A stretch of DNA of 64,000 bases from Microvirga sp. (lineage in GTDB: Bacteria; Pseudomonadota; Alphaproteobacteria; Rhizobiales; Beijerinckiaceae), in the NCBI RefSeq assembly GCF_014699075.1, contig NZ_JACXAB010000003.1, positions 372,001 to 436,000 on the forward strand, in the 5' to 3' direction. The position numbers and the translations under genes are program-made. Positions 29,202 through 38,930 of this stretch are shown in pieces (positions within the stretch are counted from its first letter, which is position 1; each line of letters begins with the position of its first letter). The notes below the pieces were generated by a model. The model saw nothing but the letters and a program-made list of their open reading frames with translations. It made no database searches and was not told where the DNA came from.

Positions 29202-30551
29202 ATGTCGGATATGACTTTGAACCCGTTGGCAGCGCTTCCCTCCGGCCCGCTGAACACATACTCGGACATCCACGCCCGTGCTGCCGTCCAACCCAATGAA
29301 CCCCGGTCGCAGGCCACTCATCCCTTCCCTAAAATTGCAGACAACCTCTGCCGCATTCCTCGTGTCACAATCCATGCCTTTTGCGAAAGTCCCGATGTTG
29401 CCGCAGCTATGGAGCTCGCTGCAGCGGACCGCCGGATGTCGCGCGCCCACACATCTGTGCAGCTAGGAGGCATTGCTGCGGCTACTGCATTCTACCGGGA
29501 GGCTCCAACGCCTAACCTGATCCTCGTGGAGAGCCGATCGGCAGAGGCGGAATTTTGTTTTGAACTCGACAGACTTGCGGAAGTCTGTGACGCAGGTACC
29601 AGGGTGATGGCCGTTGGGTACACCAACGACATTGCGTTCTACCGAGAGATCATGACGCGCGGAGTCAGTGAGTACATCCTTGCTCCGGTTCAGCCCAATG
29701 CCGTGGTCGCGGCGGTCAGTGAGCTCTACGGCAAGACAACGTCAAGCAAGCTCGGACAAGTCTATGCCTTCATCGGCGCTAAAGGAGGAAGCGGATCATC
29801 CACGGTCGCTCACAATGTGGCCTGGTCCATGGCCCGGAGATCCAACCTGGATGTCATCATAGCCGACATGGATCTTCCATTTGGAACAGCTGCCCTCGAC
29901 TTCGATGTCGATGGCGGGCCGGGCATCGCCGAGGCCCTTCAGGATCCACGGCGCATCGACGAGGTCCTGCTGGATCGGCTGCTGACGCAATGCGGTGATC
30001 ATCTGAGCCTGCTCGCCGCGCCCGCGACGCTTGATCGCTCCTACGATCTGGACGAAGGTACCGTCGCAAGATTGATTGAGGTAGCCCAAGGCAGCGTGCC
30101 GTTCCTGGTTCTGGACATGCCACGGCAGTGGACAGCCTGGACGAAGAATACCCTCAACCTGGTCGATGAGGTCATCATCACGGCAACACCCGATCTCGCC
30201 AGTCTCAAAGTCACCAAGACCATCATCGACTCCCTGAAGCGGGCACGCCCGAGCGATCCGCCTCCCAAGATCGTTCTGAATCAGGTGGGAATGCCGAAAC
30301 GACCTGAAATCAAGCCAAAAGCTTTTGCTGAGGCGGTGCAACTCGAACCGGATGCATGCATTCCATTCGACGCGCATTTGTTTGGAACGGCCGCCAATAA
30401 CGGCCAGATGGTCGCTGAAGTGTCACCCAGAGCCGCAGCCGCAAAGTCATTCGCCGGGCTTGCGGAGATGCTAACGTCACGGCATCCCATAAAGGGCAGC
30501 AAGAGGACGCGCTTCAGCCTGGGGGCACTTTTCGAGAGGCTGAGGACCTGA
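29202..30551 (+). CDS. cpaE: CpaE/TadZ, ParA-like pilus localisation ATPase
   Basis: 449 residues. A receiver-like N-domain (about 50-175) with a degenerate phosphorylation site is followed by a ParA/MinD domain. The deviant Walker A is AKGGSGSSTV (about residue 190-200), and VIIADMDLPFGTAALDFD and FLVLDMPR complete the nucleotide site. TadZ proteins mark the pole and recruit the Tad machine. Ends nearly back to back with a minus-strand gene. Confidence 0.9.
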   Translation: MSDMTLNPLAALPSGPLNTYSDIHARAAVQPNEPRSQATHPFPKIADNLCRIPRVTIHAFCESPDVAAAMELAAADRRMSRAHTSVQLGGIAAATAFYREAPTPNLILVESRSAEAEFCFELDRLAEVCDAGTRVMAVGYTNDIAFYREIMTRGVSEYILAPVQPNAVVAAVSELYGKTTSSKLGQVYAFIGAKGGSGSSTVAHNVAWSMARRSNLDVIIADMDLPFGTAALDFDVDGGPGIAEALQDPRRIDEVLLDRLLTQCGDHLSLLAAPATLDRSYDLDEGTVARLIEVAQGSVPFLVLDMPRQWTAWTKNTLNLVDEVIITATPDLASLKVTKTIIDSLKRARPSDPPPKIVLNQVGMPKRPEIKPKAFAEAVQLEPDACIPFDAHLFGTAANNGQMVAEVSPRAAAAKSFAGLAEMLTSRHPIKGSKRTRFSLGALFERLRT

Positions 30552-30588
30552 TGCGTCCTGAAACAATGCAGCGATCTCGCCGGTAACG

Positions 30589-31119
30589 CTATCGGGGGGC
30601 TGCCCCTAAGCCAAGGAGATCCTGCCGCTCCTTGATTTGCTCGCGCGCAGCATTGAAATGTGGGCCCTCATCTCCGACCGAAAGCACGGGCTTGCATGAG
30701 CCTGCGCACGAAAATGTCCTAACCGCCGCTCCGGAATAGAAGGTGGTGGTCTGGTAGCTGCTCGGGGTGACGCTGACAGTGGCGCTGAGAACCTCACGCC
30801 CACCCTCTCCCAAAACAATGAGATTGGTCACGCCCACAGCCTTCCCCGTCAGTACGATCGTGTGATCGTCATTCAACGTTCCATCGACAATACCTGGATT
30901 GCCGATGATGATCGTCCGTGCAGGCTCTGCGAATGCCAAGACTCTGGCAAAGTCGATCTTCACCCCGACTGTCGTGACGGTGCCATCCTTGACCCAGGCG
31001 ACTTCCTCCGTCCCTCGCCCCTCTGCGCGCCGCATCTCATCCGCCATCACCTGCCCTGTGAAGCAGGTAAGCAGGAATGCAGCAATCGGAACAGGGATAA
31101 TCTGGATAGTCGTCGGCAT
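30589..31119 (-). CDS. Exported secretin N-domain-like protein of the Tad locus
   Basis: 176 residues with a signal peptide (hydrophobic about 6-22, cleavage near VMA). The rest resembles the pilus/secretin N-terminal domain also seen at the start of CpaC: VGVKIDFARVLAFAEPARTIIIGNPGIVDGTL and GKAVGVTNLIVLGEGGREVL. It lacks the secretin pore. Placed on the minus strand inside the plus-strand tad genes. It may bind CpaC or the periplasmic complex. Similar stand-alone genes occur in other Hyphomicrobiales tad loci as I recall. Confidence 0.78.
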   Translation of the reverse strand: MPTTIQIIPVPIAAFLLTCFTGQVMADEMRRAEGRGTEEVAWVKDGTVTTVGVKIDFARVLAFAEPARTIIIGNPGIVDGTLNDDHTIVLTGKAVGVTNLIVLGEGGREVLSATVSVTPSSYQTTTFYSGAAVRTFSCAGSCKPVLSVGDEGPHFNAAREQIKERQDLLGLGAAPR

Positions 31120-31363
31120 CCTGTACTCCCGGAGCGCTCACATCCTGCTTTGAATCCGTTAAATTTCCCCCTCAAGCAATTAGGCTGATTAGAGAAGACG
31201 GGAGCGGAGGCGTTCTAGGCCATCCGGCTGAATGGTTCGACGAGAGCCGCCCCCATACAATCGCAAGGCAAGGATCATCCAAACTCTGGTACTTGTCGCC
31301 GAAGCTGAAAGATTTGCAAGTGGCGCAAGTCGCGCATGGATGATCATACATCGAGGAACTGGG

Positions 31364-32842
31364 ATGTTCGGCAAGAGGGGAGCAGACGAGCGGCTAAAGA
31401 GCCTGAAGGTCGCTCATGCTACGGCTTGGCCCGATAAACCAGAGAGCGCCTTGGCGGTCATGGCCGATCTGGCGATCGTTAACGTGGACACGAAGGGGCG
31501 CTTAACCAGCGCCCCCCCTGCTCAGTCTGCCCCCGCTGGTCAGCCGGCGGCGCGGAAGGACGAGCAGTATTACGCATTGAAAACTCAGGTCTTTGCCGCA
31601 CTGATCGAAGCGATCGACGTGTCCCAGTTGGCCAAGATGGGTGCTCAGGAGTCTCGCGAGGCGATCGAAGACATCGTCAAGGATATCGTCACGGCCAAGA
31701 AGGTCGTGATGTCCATCGCCGAGCAGGACGCACTGCTCCAGGATATCTGCAACGACGTTCTCGGATATGGCCCTCTCGAACCTCTGCTGGCGCGCGACGA
31801 CATTGCCGACATCATGGTGAATGGCGCCGACACCGTCTATATCGAGGTCGGGGGAAGGGTTCAGAAAACAGACATCCGCTTCCGCGACAACGCGCAGTTG
31901 CTCCATCTTTGTCAGAGGATCGTGAGTCAAGTTGGCCGCCGGGTCGATGAATCAAGTCCGATCTGCGACGCACGCTTGGCCGATGGATCCCGCGTCAACG
32001 TCATTGCCCCTCCGCTGGCCATCGATGGACCCACACTGACAATCAGAAAATTCAAGAAGGACAAGCTGACGCTCGACCAGCTGGTCAGGTTCGGCACCAT
32101 TACGCAGGAAGGTGCGGAAGTTCTTCAGATTATCGGGCGTGTACGCTGCAATGTCATCGTATCGGGAGGCACCGGCTCAGGAAAGACGACATTGCTCAAC
32201 TGCCTGACGCGCTACATCGAGGCGGGGGAAAGAATTGTCACCTGTGAGGACGCAGCCGAACTCCAGTTGCAGCAGCCGCACGTCGTACGACTTGAGACCC
32301 GTCCGCCCAACATCGAAGGCGAGGGCCAAGTCACTATGCGCGATCTTGTCAGGAATTGCCTTCGCATGCGGCCAGAACGCATCATTGTGGGCGAGGTCCG
32401 TGGCGCCGAAGCTTTCGATCTCCTGCAGGCCATGAACACGGGTCATGACGGCTCCATGGGAACCCTGCATGCGAACTCGCCACGGGAGGCTTTGAGCCGC
32501 ATGGAATCGATGATCACCATGGGCGGATACTCGCTCCCTTCGAAGACAATTCGGGAAATGATCACCTCCTCCGTCGACGTGATCGTCCAGGCTGCCCGCC
32601 TGCGGGATGGCTCGCGCCGCATCACGCACATCACTGAAGTTCTCGGCTTGGAAGGCGACGTGATCATCACCCAGGATCTCTTCGTCTACGACATGATGGG
32701 CGAGGATGCACAAGGGAACATCCTGGGCAAGCATCGCTCCACGGGAGTGGGCCGTCCGCGGTTTTGGGATCGTGCCCGGTACTTCGGGGAGGAAAAGCGC
32801 CTCGCAGCCGCACTCGATGCAGCAGAGCAGTCTGTCCTTTAG
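31364..32842 (+). CDS. cpaF: CpaF/TadA pilus secretion ATPase
   Basis: 492 residues from ATG 31364 (GAGGAACTGGG upstream), the usual CpaF start MFGKRG. The type II/IV secretion ATPase domain contains Walker [10 protein letters not shown] (268-276), the Asp box (CEDAAELQL), Walker B ([37 protein letters not shown]). It powers Flp pilus assembly at the cytoplasmic face. It should act with TadB and TadC, the next two genes. Confidence 0.95.
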   Translation: MFGKRGADERLKSLKVAHATAWPDKPESALAVMADLAIVNVDTKGRLTSAPPAQSAPAGQPAARKDEQYYALKTQVFAALIEAIDVSQLAKMGAQESREAIEDIVKDIVTAKKVVMSIAEQDALLQDICNDVLGYGPLEPLLARDDIADIMVNGADTVYIEVGGRVQKTDIRFRDNAQLLHLCQRIVSQVGRRVDESSPICDARLADGSRVNVIAPPLAIDGPTLTIRKFKKDKLTLDQLVRFGTITQEGAEVLQIIGRVRCNVIVSGGTGSGKTTLLNCLTRYIEAGERIVTCEDAAELQLQQPHVVRLETRPPNIEGEGQVTMRDLVRNCLRMRPERIIVGEVRGAEAFDLLQAMNTGHDGSMGTLHANSPREALSRMESMITMGGYSLPSKTIREMITSSVDVIVQAARLRDGSRRITHITEVLGLEGDVIITQDLFVYDMMGEDAQGNILGKHRSTGVGRPRFWDRARYFGEEKRLAAALDAAEQSVL

Positions 32843-32862
32843 GAGGAATGAGGGAGTGGAGC

Positions 32863-33858
32863 ATGCTGGCACCTGAAACCCTTCCGATGGTCATAGCACT
32901 GCTGTCCGCACTCAGCGTCGGCGGGGCTGTTCTGTGCCTCGTGCCATCCCGGCTCATTGGGAAGCCGAACGCTTCGAGGCGCCTTCAGGCCATCACCGCA
33001 CCCGATGGTTCTGCCGAACGGCGCGTCTATCCCGACGAGAGCAAGCGAAAGCGCATGATCGAGGCGACTCTGCGTGAGCTTGAGGACAAACAGAAGGTCA
33101 AGCAGGGAGCCAAACCGACTCTCACCGGGCGAATGCGCCAAGCCGGCTTGAAATGGAGCAGGAATGCCTATTACGGCATCTGTGCGGCCACGGGATTGAC
33201 AACTCTCGTCGCTCTGCTCGGAGGACTGGGCATAAGCCTGTTTCCAGCCCTCGGGTTCGCAGCCGCGGGCGGCCTTCTGTTGCCGCACGTCTACGTCGAT
33301 ACTCAGCGTAAGTTCCGTCTCAAGAGATTTGCTGCAGAGTTCCCGAATGCGGTGGATGTCATCGTCCGCGGCGTGAAATCCGGCCTGCCTCTCGTCGACT
33401 GTCTCAAGATCATCTCTGTCGAGGCGCAGGAGCCTGTGCGCAGCGAGTTCAGGGTGATCCTAGAGGATCAGACTATGGGAATGCCGATGGATCAAGCAGT
33501 CCAGCGCCTCCCGGATCGGGTTCCTTTGCCGGAGACGGGTTTCTTCGCAATTGTCATCGCCCTGCAGAGTCGCACAGGCGGCAGCTTGTCGGAAACTCTG
33601 ACGAACCTCTCGAAGGTTCTGCGGGAACGGAAGAAGATGCAGGCAAAGATCAGAGCGGTCAGCTCCGAGGCGAAATCCTCTGCCGCCATCATCGGCTCTC
33701 TCCCGATCGTTGTCGCCGTCCTGCTCTATCTCACGTCGCCGGATTATATCATCCTCTTGTTCACGACTTTCCTGGGAAAGATTGTCCTTGCCGCAAGCGC
33801 ATTCTGGATGGGAATTGGAATGCTCGTGATGCGCAAGATGATCAACTTCGAGATCTAA
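32863..33858 (+). CDS. tadB: TadB inner-membrane platform protein
   Basis: 331 residues from ATG 32863 (GGAG upstream; ATG 32848 is possible). Membrane segments near 7-27, 100-145 and at the C-terminus surround a T2SSF domain with FAAEFPNAVDVIVRGVKSGLPL, LPETGFFAIVIALQSRTGGSL and LREREKM-like LSKVLRERKKMQAK. It forms the inner-membrane platform with TadC. Confidence 0.92.
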   Translation: MLAPETLPMVIALLSALSVGGAVLCLVPSRLIGKPNASRRLQAITAPDGSAERRVYPDESKRKRMIEATLRELEDKQKVKQGAKPTLTGRMRQAGLKWSRNAYYGICAATGLTTLVALLGGLGISLFPALGFAAAGGLLLPHVYVDTQRKFRLKRFAAEFPNAVDVIVRGVKSGLPLVDCLKIISVEAQEPVRSEFRVILEDQTMGMPMDQAVQRLPDRVPLPETGFFAIVIALQSRTGGSLSETLTNLSKVLRERKKMQAKIRAVSSEAKSSAAIIGSLPIVVAVLLYLTSPDYIILLFTTFLGKIVLAASAFWMGIGMLVMRKMINFEI

Positions 33859-33866
33859 GCTTCGCC

Positions 33867-34838
33867 ATGGATATACGCACCTTGATCGGCAACACGGATG
33901 TGCTGATCGCCTGTTCCGCAGCCCTCTCGGTCTTTTCAGCTGCCTTGCTGGTGGCTTGGCCCTACATCGCGAAGGATCAGCTCAGCGCTCGGATGGCGCA
34001 GGTCAACAGCGAGCGTGAGGGGATCAGGGTGCGAGAGCGAAGCAGGCTCAACAGCCAACTCGGGACGCTCAGGCTCAAGCATGAGCCCAGGAAATTTTTT
34101 GCGAGCATTGTCGAGAAATTCAACCTTGCGAAGGAGGCCGAAAGCGGGGAGCTGGTGCGGGTGCTCCGCATGGCCGGTCACCGAGGCTATGGTGCTATCG
34201 TGACCTTCCTGGCAGCTCGGATGCTCGCGCCCGTCGCCATGCTCGTCCTAGCGGCCTTCTACATCTTCATTGTTCTTGATCTGCAGCACCCCCTGCTGGT
34301 CAAGATCATCCTGGTGCTGGCGGCAGCCTGGCTGGGATACTTTATGCCGCTCCTTTATCTCAAGAACAGGATCACGAAACGCCAGTCCGCGATCCGCAAG
34401 GCTTGGCCAGACACCCTCGACCTACTTCTGATCTGTATCGAGTGCGGGATGGGGATAGAAAGCGCCTTCAGAAAAGTCTCGGAAGAAATCGGATCCCAAT
34501 GCCCGGAGCTTGCCGAGGAAATCAGTCTTACCACTGCCGAACTGTCGTATCTCCAGGATCGCCGCAAAGCCTATGAAAACCTCGGAGAACGCACTGGTCT
34601 CGACTGCGTTAAAAGTGTCGTCACGAGTCTGATCCAGTCAGAAAAGTACGGCACTCCCTTGAGCCAGTCGCTGCGTGTACTGGCGCAGGAAAACCGGGAC
34701 ATGCGCATGAGCGAAGCTGAGAAGAAGGCAGCATCGCTTCCGCCAAAGCTCACCGTGCCGATGATCGTATTCTTCCTGCCCGTGCTCTTTGGCGTCATCC
34801 TTACGCCTGCGTACATTCAGGTCACGAGCATCAACTAG
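33867..34838 (+). CDS. tadC: TadC inner-membrane platform protein
   Basis: 323 residues, T2SSF family, second platform subunit. An N-terminal helix, a pair of helices about 115-165, and a C-terminal helix. Key stretches are WPDTLDLLLICIECGMGIESAF, SEKYGTPLSQSLRVLA and KKAASLPPKLTVPMIVFFLPVLF. It starts eight bases after tadB ends, and a TadG-like gene follows closely. Confidence 0.92.
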   Translation: MDIRTLIGNTDVLIACSAALSVFSAALLVAWPYIAKDQLSARMAQVNSEREGIRVRERSRLNSQLGTLRLKHEPRKFFASIVEKFNLAKEAESGELVRVLRMAGHRGYGAIVTFLAARMLAPVAMLVLAAFYIFIVLDLQHPLLVKIILVLAAAWLGYFMPLLYLKNRITKRQSAIRKAWPDTLDLLLICIECGMGIESAFRKVSEEIGSQCPELAEEISLTTAELSYLQDRRKAYENLGERTGLDCVKSVVTSLIQSEKYGTPLSQSLRVLAQENRDMRMSEAEKKAASLPPKLTVPMIVFFLPVLFGVILTPAYIQVTSIN

Positions 34839-34849
34839 GAGCGTGAGAG

Positions 34850-36217
34850 ATGAGGTTCAGCCGAGCCGTCGCCGTTCTGCGCTTCAGCCTTCGCCGGGCG
34901 GCACTGACCATTGCTGGCACATTCAGAGCCTTCGCTCTCGACATGCGAGGCAATGTGGCGATCGTCACCGCTTTGGCATTCCCGACCTTGCTCGGCGCCG
35001 CGGGTCTGGGAATTGAGGTTTCCCATTGGTACCGCGTCCAGCGCGCCTTGCAGAACGCGGCCGATTCCGCGGCCATTGCCGCCGCAACCAATGGGAGCGC
35101 CACCTACGCGGCCGAAGGGCTCGCTGTGGCAGCCACATACGGCTTCGTCAATGGCGTGAACGGTACATCCGTCACACTCACGGACAAGGCGCCCTGCCCG
35201 GCTGGCGGATCGAACTGCTACGGCGTGACGATCACCCGCTCAGTCCCGCTTATTCTCTCACACCTTGTCGGCTACAGGGGCAACGTGACGGTCGAAATCG
35301 TCAAGGATGGCAAGTCCAGCAGCGCACGCCAGACCTCGCTGCAGGCACAATCCCTCGCCCTGAGGATACCCACCCCGCGAGCCTACTGCGTCCTCGCTCT
35401 GGGAAACGATGGAGCGAAATTCGACGACATCGTCGTCAACGGTGGATCGAAGTCCAATCTGACCAATTGCGGGATCATGTCCAACAACGATCTGACGTGC
35501 AATGGCAGCCATCAGATCGCTGATTATGCTGACTCCAGTTCGGGGGATCCATCGGGCTGCGGCCGGGCACCGAACAGGGGGCCGGTTCCGAGGCTCGGCG
35601 ACCCATACTCTCACCTTGCCTCCAACATCCCTGCAAACCCATGCGGCAGTTATCCCGGAGAGCAATGGGGCTCAGTCCCGGCGATACCACCCGACGGCGT
35701 TTATACTGTCTGCGGAAACCTCAAACTTCTGGCGGATGTTGCCATAGGGTCCCGCCCCGGCGGCACTGTCATCGTCATATACAATGGTCAACTCGACACG
35801 GTCGGCCATACGTTTCGGGGAACCGACCTCACCGTCGTCTTTGCCGGGACCAATGGTCCTGGCTATAGCCATATCGTCACCGGCACCAACAAAGGGGGCA
35901 TCGACATTACTGCGCCAAAGAGCGGCCCCTGGAAAGGGGTGGCGATCTACCAGGCTCCCAATCTCACGACCGGGGTAGATATTACGTCTGCTGGCAATGG
36001 CCCGACTTGGAATATCACAGGACTGGTATACCTGCCTCACGCGAGCGTCACTTTCAGCGGTGCGGTCAACAAGTCCAGCAGTGGCAATGCCTGCTTCAGT
36101 CTTGTCGTCGACAATCTGACTGTCAACGGGACCGGGATGATCCTGTCCAACGGGTCCGACTGTATCGACGCGGGCCTGGATCTGCCATCGTATCGACGCG
36201 GCCGCCTGGTCGGGTAA
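34850..36217 (+). CDS. tadG: TadG-like pilus-associated protein
   Basis: 455 residues. The N-terminal TadE/TadG helix is clear: DMRGNVAIVTALAFPTLLGAAGLGIEV, then YRVQRALQNAADSAAIAAA. The usual von Willebrand-type domain of long TadG proteins is not visible. Instead about 190-445 is rich in Gly, Thr and Asn with several Cys and with repeated short hydrophobic strands, suggestive of a beta-solenoid. It may be a minor pseudopilin or surface component. GAGCGTGAG precedes the ATG. Confidence 0.8.
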   Translation: MRFSRAVAVLRFSLRRAALTIAGTFRAFALDMRGNVAIVTALAFPTLLGAAGLGIEVSHWYRVQRALQNAADSAAIAAATNGSATYAAEGLAVAATYGFVNGVNGTSVTLTDKAPCPAGGSNCYGVTITRSVPLILSHLVGYRGNVTVEIVKDGKSSSARQTSLQAQSLALRIPTPRAYCVLALGNDGAKFDDIVVNGGSKSNLTNCGIMSNNDLTCNGSHQIADYADSSSGDPSGCGRAPNRGPVPRLGDPYSHLASNIPANPCGSYPGEQWGSVPAIPPDGVYTVCGNLKLLADVAIGSRPGGTVIVIYNGQLDTVGHTFRGTDLTVVFAGTNGPGYSHIVTGTNKGGIDITAPKSGPWKGVAIYQAPNLTTGVDITSAGNGPTWNITGLVYLPHASVTFSGAVNKSSSGNACFSLVVDNLTVNGTGMILSNGSDCIDAGLDLPSYRRGRLVG

Positions 36218-36226
36218 GGTATTTGC

Positions 36227-36823
36227 ATGCCAAAGCGCAGATTTTCAAATTTCCGGACAATCTGCGCTGCCGAGCAGAACATCTGCGGAATGGGATCCCG
36301 TCGCGCTTCTCTCCGGGACTTCGTAGAATGTCACAGGGGTGCGGCTGGGATCGAGTTTGCTCTTGTGGCGAGCACCCTGTGCCTCCTGGTGCTGAACATA
36401 TTTGATGTTGCAAACTACATCTATACGCGCATGCAAGTGGAAAATGCCGCCCAGATGGGCGCTCAGGCCGCTTGGAAAACGTGCGATCCGACGACGCTTC
36501 CAGCAACAAAGCTTTGTGCAGGACTAGGGACTGCCGTTACAGCGGCCGTGCAAAGCACCTCTCTCGGCAACACCGTCTCACTCCAATCCGGTGCTCTTTC
36601 CGAGGGTTACTACTGTCTCAATCCCTCCGGCGACCTGCAGCCTGTTGGAACGCTTGATGCCCGCCCTGTCGACTGCTCGGCAACATCCATGCCCAATCTA
36701 CAGCCGGGAAATTATATCAAGGTCAGCGTCACCTATTCCTACAGGCCGCTGTTTTCGGGCCTCACCGTGGCGCGCTTCCTCGAGACCCCCGTCCAGAGCA
36801 CCTCTTACATGAGACTGCTCTGA
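36227..36823 (+). CDS. tadE: TadE-like minor pseudopilin
   Basis: 198 residues. The TadE N-motif is CHRGAAGIEFALVASTLCLLVLNIFDVANYIY, with Glu after the cleavage site; the rest is a small extracytoplasmic domain with Cys pairs. ATG 36227 is preceded by AAGG; ATG 36290 is an alternative. It overlaps the next TadE-like gene by one base. Confidence 0.85.
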   Translation: MPKRRFSNFRTICAAEQNICGMGSRRASLRDFVECHRGAAGIEFALVASTLCLLVLNIFDVANYIYTRMQVENAAQMGAQAAWKTCDPTTLPATKLCAGLGTAVTAAVQSTSLGNTVSLQSGALSEGYYCLNPSGDLQPVGTLDARPVDCSATSMPNLQPGNYIKVSVTYSYRPLFSGLTVARFLETPVQSTSYMRLL

Positions 36824-37179
36824 TGAAGGCTCCCCTCTTGAAGCGTGTGACGGAGGATGAGAAGGGAGCGACAGCAATCGAATTCGCTCTCGTTGCGCCA
36901 GCGCTGCTGAGCTTGATAGTCGCTGTCATCAACGTGTCGCTGCTGGGACTGACATCGGCCAGTCTGCATTACGCAGTTGAAGAAGGGGCGCGGTGCGCTG
37001 CGGTCAGGCTGGTTTGCCCTGAGCCGAGAAGTCGCTATTTCGCTCCAGGTCCCGCTCCAGTCTTCACACTAACAAGTACAGTCTGCGGATCCTTGCTGAG
37101 CGCCACGGTCACGTTCAATCTCAATGCCGTGCTTATCCAGAAATCCATTCAGCTGTCTGCCAAGGCCTGCTATCCCTGA
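36823..37179 (+). CDS. Second TadE-like minor pseudopilin
   Basis: 118 residues. EKGATAIEFALVAPALLSLIVAVINVSL is the TadE/pseudopilin helix. The domain after it is short and has four Cys residues. It shares an ATGA-type junction with the upstream gene and is the last plus-strand pilus gene. Confidence 0.85.
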   Translation: MKAPLLKRVTEDEKGATAIEFALVAPALLSLIVAVINVSLLGLTSASLHYAVEEGARCAAVRLVCPEPRSRYFAPGPAPVFTLTSTVCGSLLSATVTFNLNAVLIQKSIQLSAKACYP

Positions 37180-37258
37180 AGGTACAAAAATGAGGGGTGT
37201 CGGACATCGGGTGACCGCCGGAACTCCAGCCTTTGCGTGACGAAGTCCTCATTGGAGG

Positions 37259-38056
37259 TTAGACAGCGGCATGCCTCGCTTCAATTTCTCCCGTTCGGTG
37301 AAACCCGGCGACAGCGGGTCTCACAGCATCCCTGTGCCCCTTGCCTGGCCCCTCGTTAAGAACGCCCCGTGGGCGGTTTGGATAAGGGCGCGCCCCTGCA
37401 ACGGCTGCCGCAGCCCGGTTGCTGACGCCAAAGTAGCGAAAGATCGCCGCCATGTGAATCTTCACAGTTCCTTCGCCGAGCTTGAGGGCAAGCGCTATTT
37501 CTTTGTTAGACTTACCCTGTACGAGAAGGTCGAGTACGTCTCTCTGTCTTGAGGTCAAAAGGTGCATTGAGGCGGTTTGGGGAGCACTTGGCTGAACATG
37601 AGCCGGTTCGTCGGCTTGCTCTTTCAATCCGGTCGGCCCAGGGGCGATCTCCGCGAGACATGATGGCACGTAGACCCCGCCTTCAAAAATGGTGCTCAGA
37701 GCCTTCACGAGGTCAGCAACGGGGAGGCTTCTCACGATATACCCATGGACGCCCGCCTCCAGGGCGAGGAGAATATCGCGCCGTAACGTCGACGCCGAGA
37801 TGGCAGCAACACGTGTGTTAGGAAAACACTCTCGTATGGAGCGCAGATTGGTCGGCGTTTGCGCTCCCGGCATCGAGAGGTCCAACAGGGCGATCTCTAC
37901 TGGTGCATTGTCAGTGAGACGCTCCAGCGCCTCGTCAAGCGACGATGCCTCCAGGACCTCCGAGAAGCCGAAGTGCCGGGTGAGAATTGCAGCTGCAGCA
38001 AGACGGAAATATGCGTCCTTGTCAGCAATGAGCCCTACGCGCTTGCCAGTACTCAT
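37259..38056 (-). CDS. LuxR-type response regulator at the end of the tad locus
   Basis: 265 residues from ATG 38056. REC domain (6-120) with D12/D14, phospho-acceptor D59 (ALLDLSMPG), S88; the conserved switch Lys appears to be Arg (R109 in GYIVRS). A linker, then a LuxR HTH (about 172-225: LTSRQRDVLDLLVQGKSNKEIA, GTVKIHMAAIFRYFGVSNR). It is convergent with the pilus genes and could regulate them; no kinase is adjacent. A polar tail of about 40 residues follows the HTH. Confidence 0.85.
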   Translation of the reverse strand: MSTGKRVGLIADKDAYFRLAAAAILTRHFGFSEVLEASSLDEALERLTDNAPVEIALLDLSMPGAQTPTNLRSIRECFPNTRVAAISASTLRRDILLALEAGVHGYIVRSLPVADLVKALSTIFEGGVYVPSCLAEIAPGPTGLKEQADEPAHVQPSAPQTASMHLLTSRQRDVLDLLVQGKSNKEIALALKLGEGTVKIHMAAIFRYFGVSNRAAAAVAGARPYPNRPRGVLNEGPGKGHRDAVRPAVAGFHRTGEIEARHAAV

Positions 38057-38239
38057 TGAAATCTGCCCCAAAGGTATGTTGCTAGAGGTACTATGGTGTT
38101 CTGCGGTTAATTTCTTGTAAGCACTAAAGGCGAGAAATAGAACTGCACCTGGCTGTGGCTTTTGGGTCCGCGAGGTGCACCAGTCTTCGTGAACTCCTCG
38201 GGTGACGCCCGAGGATCCGCGAAGTAGGTAGGTGGCCAA

Positions 38240-38794
38240 TTGACACGCCACAACTGTCTGCGCCGGCACTCACTGTGGGATCGCCTCCGTCACGCCATTA
38301 GCTTTGAGCTCGGCGGCCTTGCTCTGGTGTCGCCGCTCGGCGCGTGGGCCTTTGACCTGCTGGTGGCTGACATCACTGTGGTCAGGATTGCTTGTGCGAT
38401 TATCGCAACGGTGTGGACGTACGCCTATAATTTAGCTTTCGACACTATCCTGCAGCGTCTGAGCGGCGGAACTCAAAAGAGCATCTCCGTTCGCGTCCTG
38501 CAGGCTGTCCTGTTTGAAGCCGGACTTCTGGCCATGCTGACGCCCCTCATGGCATGGTATCTGGGTATAAGCCTTCGCCATGCCTTCCTCATGGATGTCG
38601 TGTTTGCCCTTTTCTATGTTGTCTATGCGTTCCTGTTCAATTGGGCGTACGACCTGATTTTCAGCGCGTCTGCGTGGCATGAGTCGGTGAACTCAAAAGG
38701 CGCTTTCCCAAAGGAATATGCCACATCGGCTCGCAGTCTGGTTGAAAGGAAAGCCGGCCTGAGAAGGCATGATGTCGAGCACCAATCGGCGTGA
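38240..38794 (+). CDS. PACE-family small multidrug efflux protein
   Basis: 184 residues from TTG 38240 (AGGTGG upstream). Two bacterial transmembrane pair repeats: DRLRHAISFELGGL with TYAYNLAFD, and RVLQAVLFEAGLL with FNWAYDLIF. Four helices are predicted by eye. This two-repeat layout is the hallmark of PACE (AceI-like) transporters, which export biocides such as chlorhexidine in some bacteria. Substrate here is unknown. Confidence 0.82.
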   Translation: MTRHNCLRRHSLWDRLRHAISFELGGLALVSPLGAWAFDLLVADITVVRIACAIIATVWTYAYNLAFDTILQRLSGGTQKSISVRVLQAVLFEAGLLAMLTPLMAWYLGISLRHAFLMDVVFALFYVVYAFLFNWAYDLIFSASAWHESVNSKGAFPKEYATSARSLVERKAGLRRHDVEHQSA

Positions 38795-38930
38795 CGGCCC
38801 AGACTTGGGGCATTGAAAACTTGCTGGTGCCCTCACCCGATGACACCGCGTAGGACACCCTCCAATCCCCGCCAACATACCGCCTGATGCCAGCAGTCCA
38901 CCCACGGCAGGATCCGGAGTCCCTCCCGTC

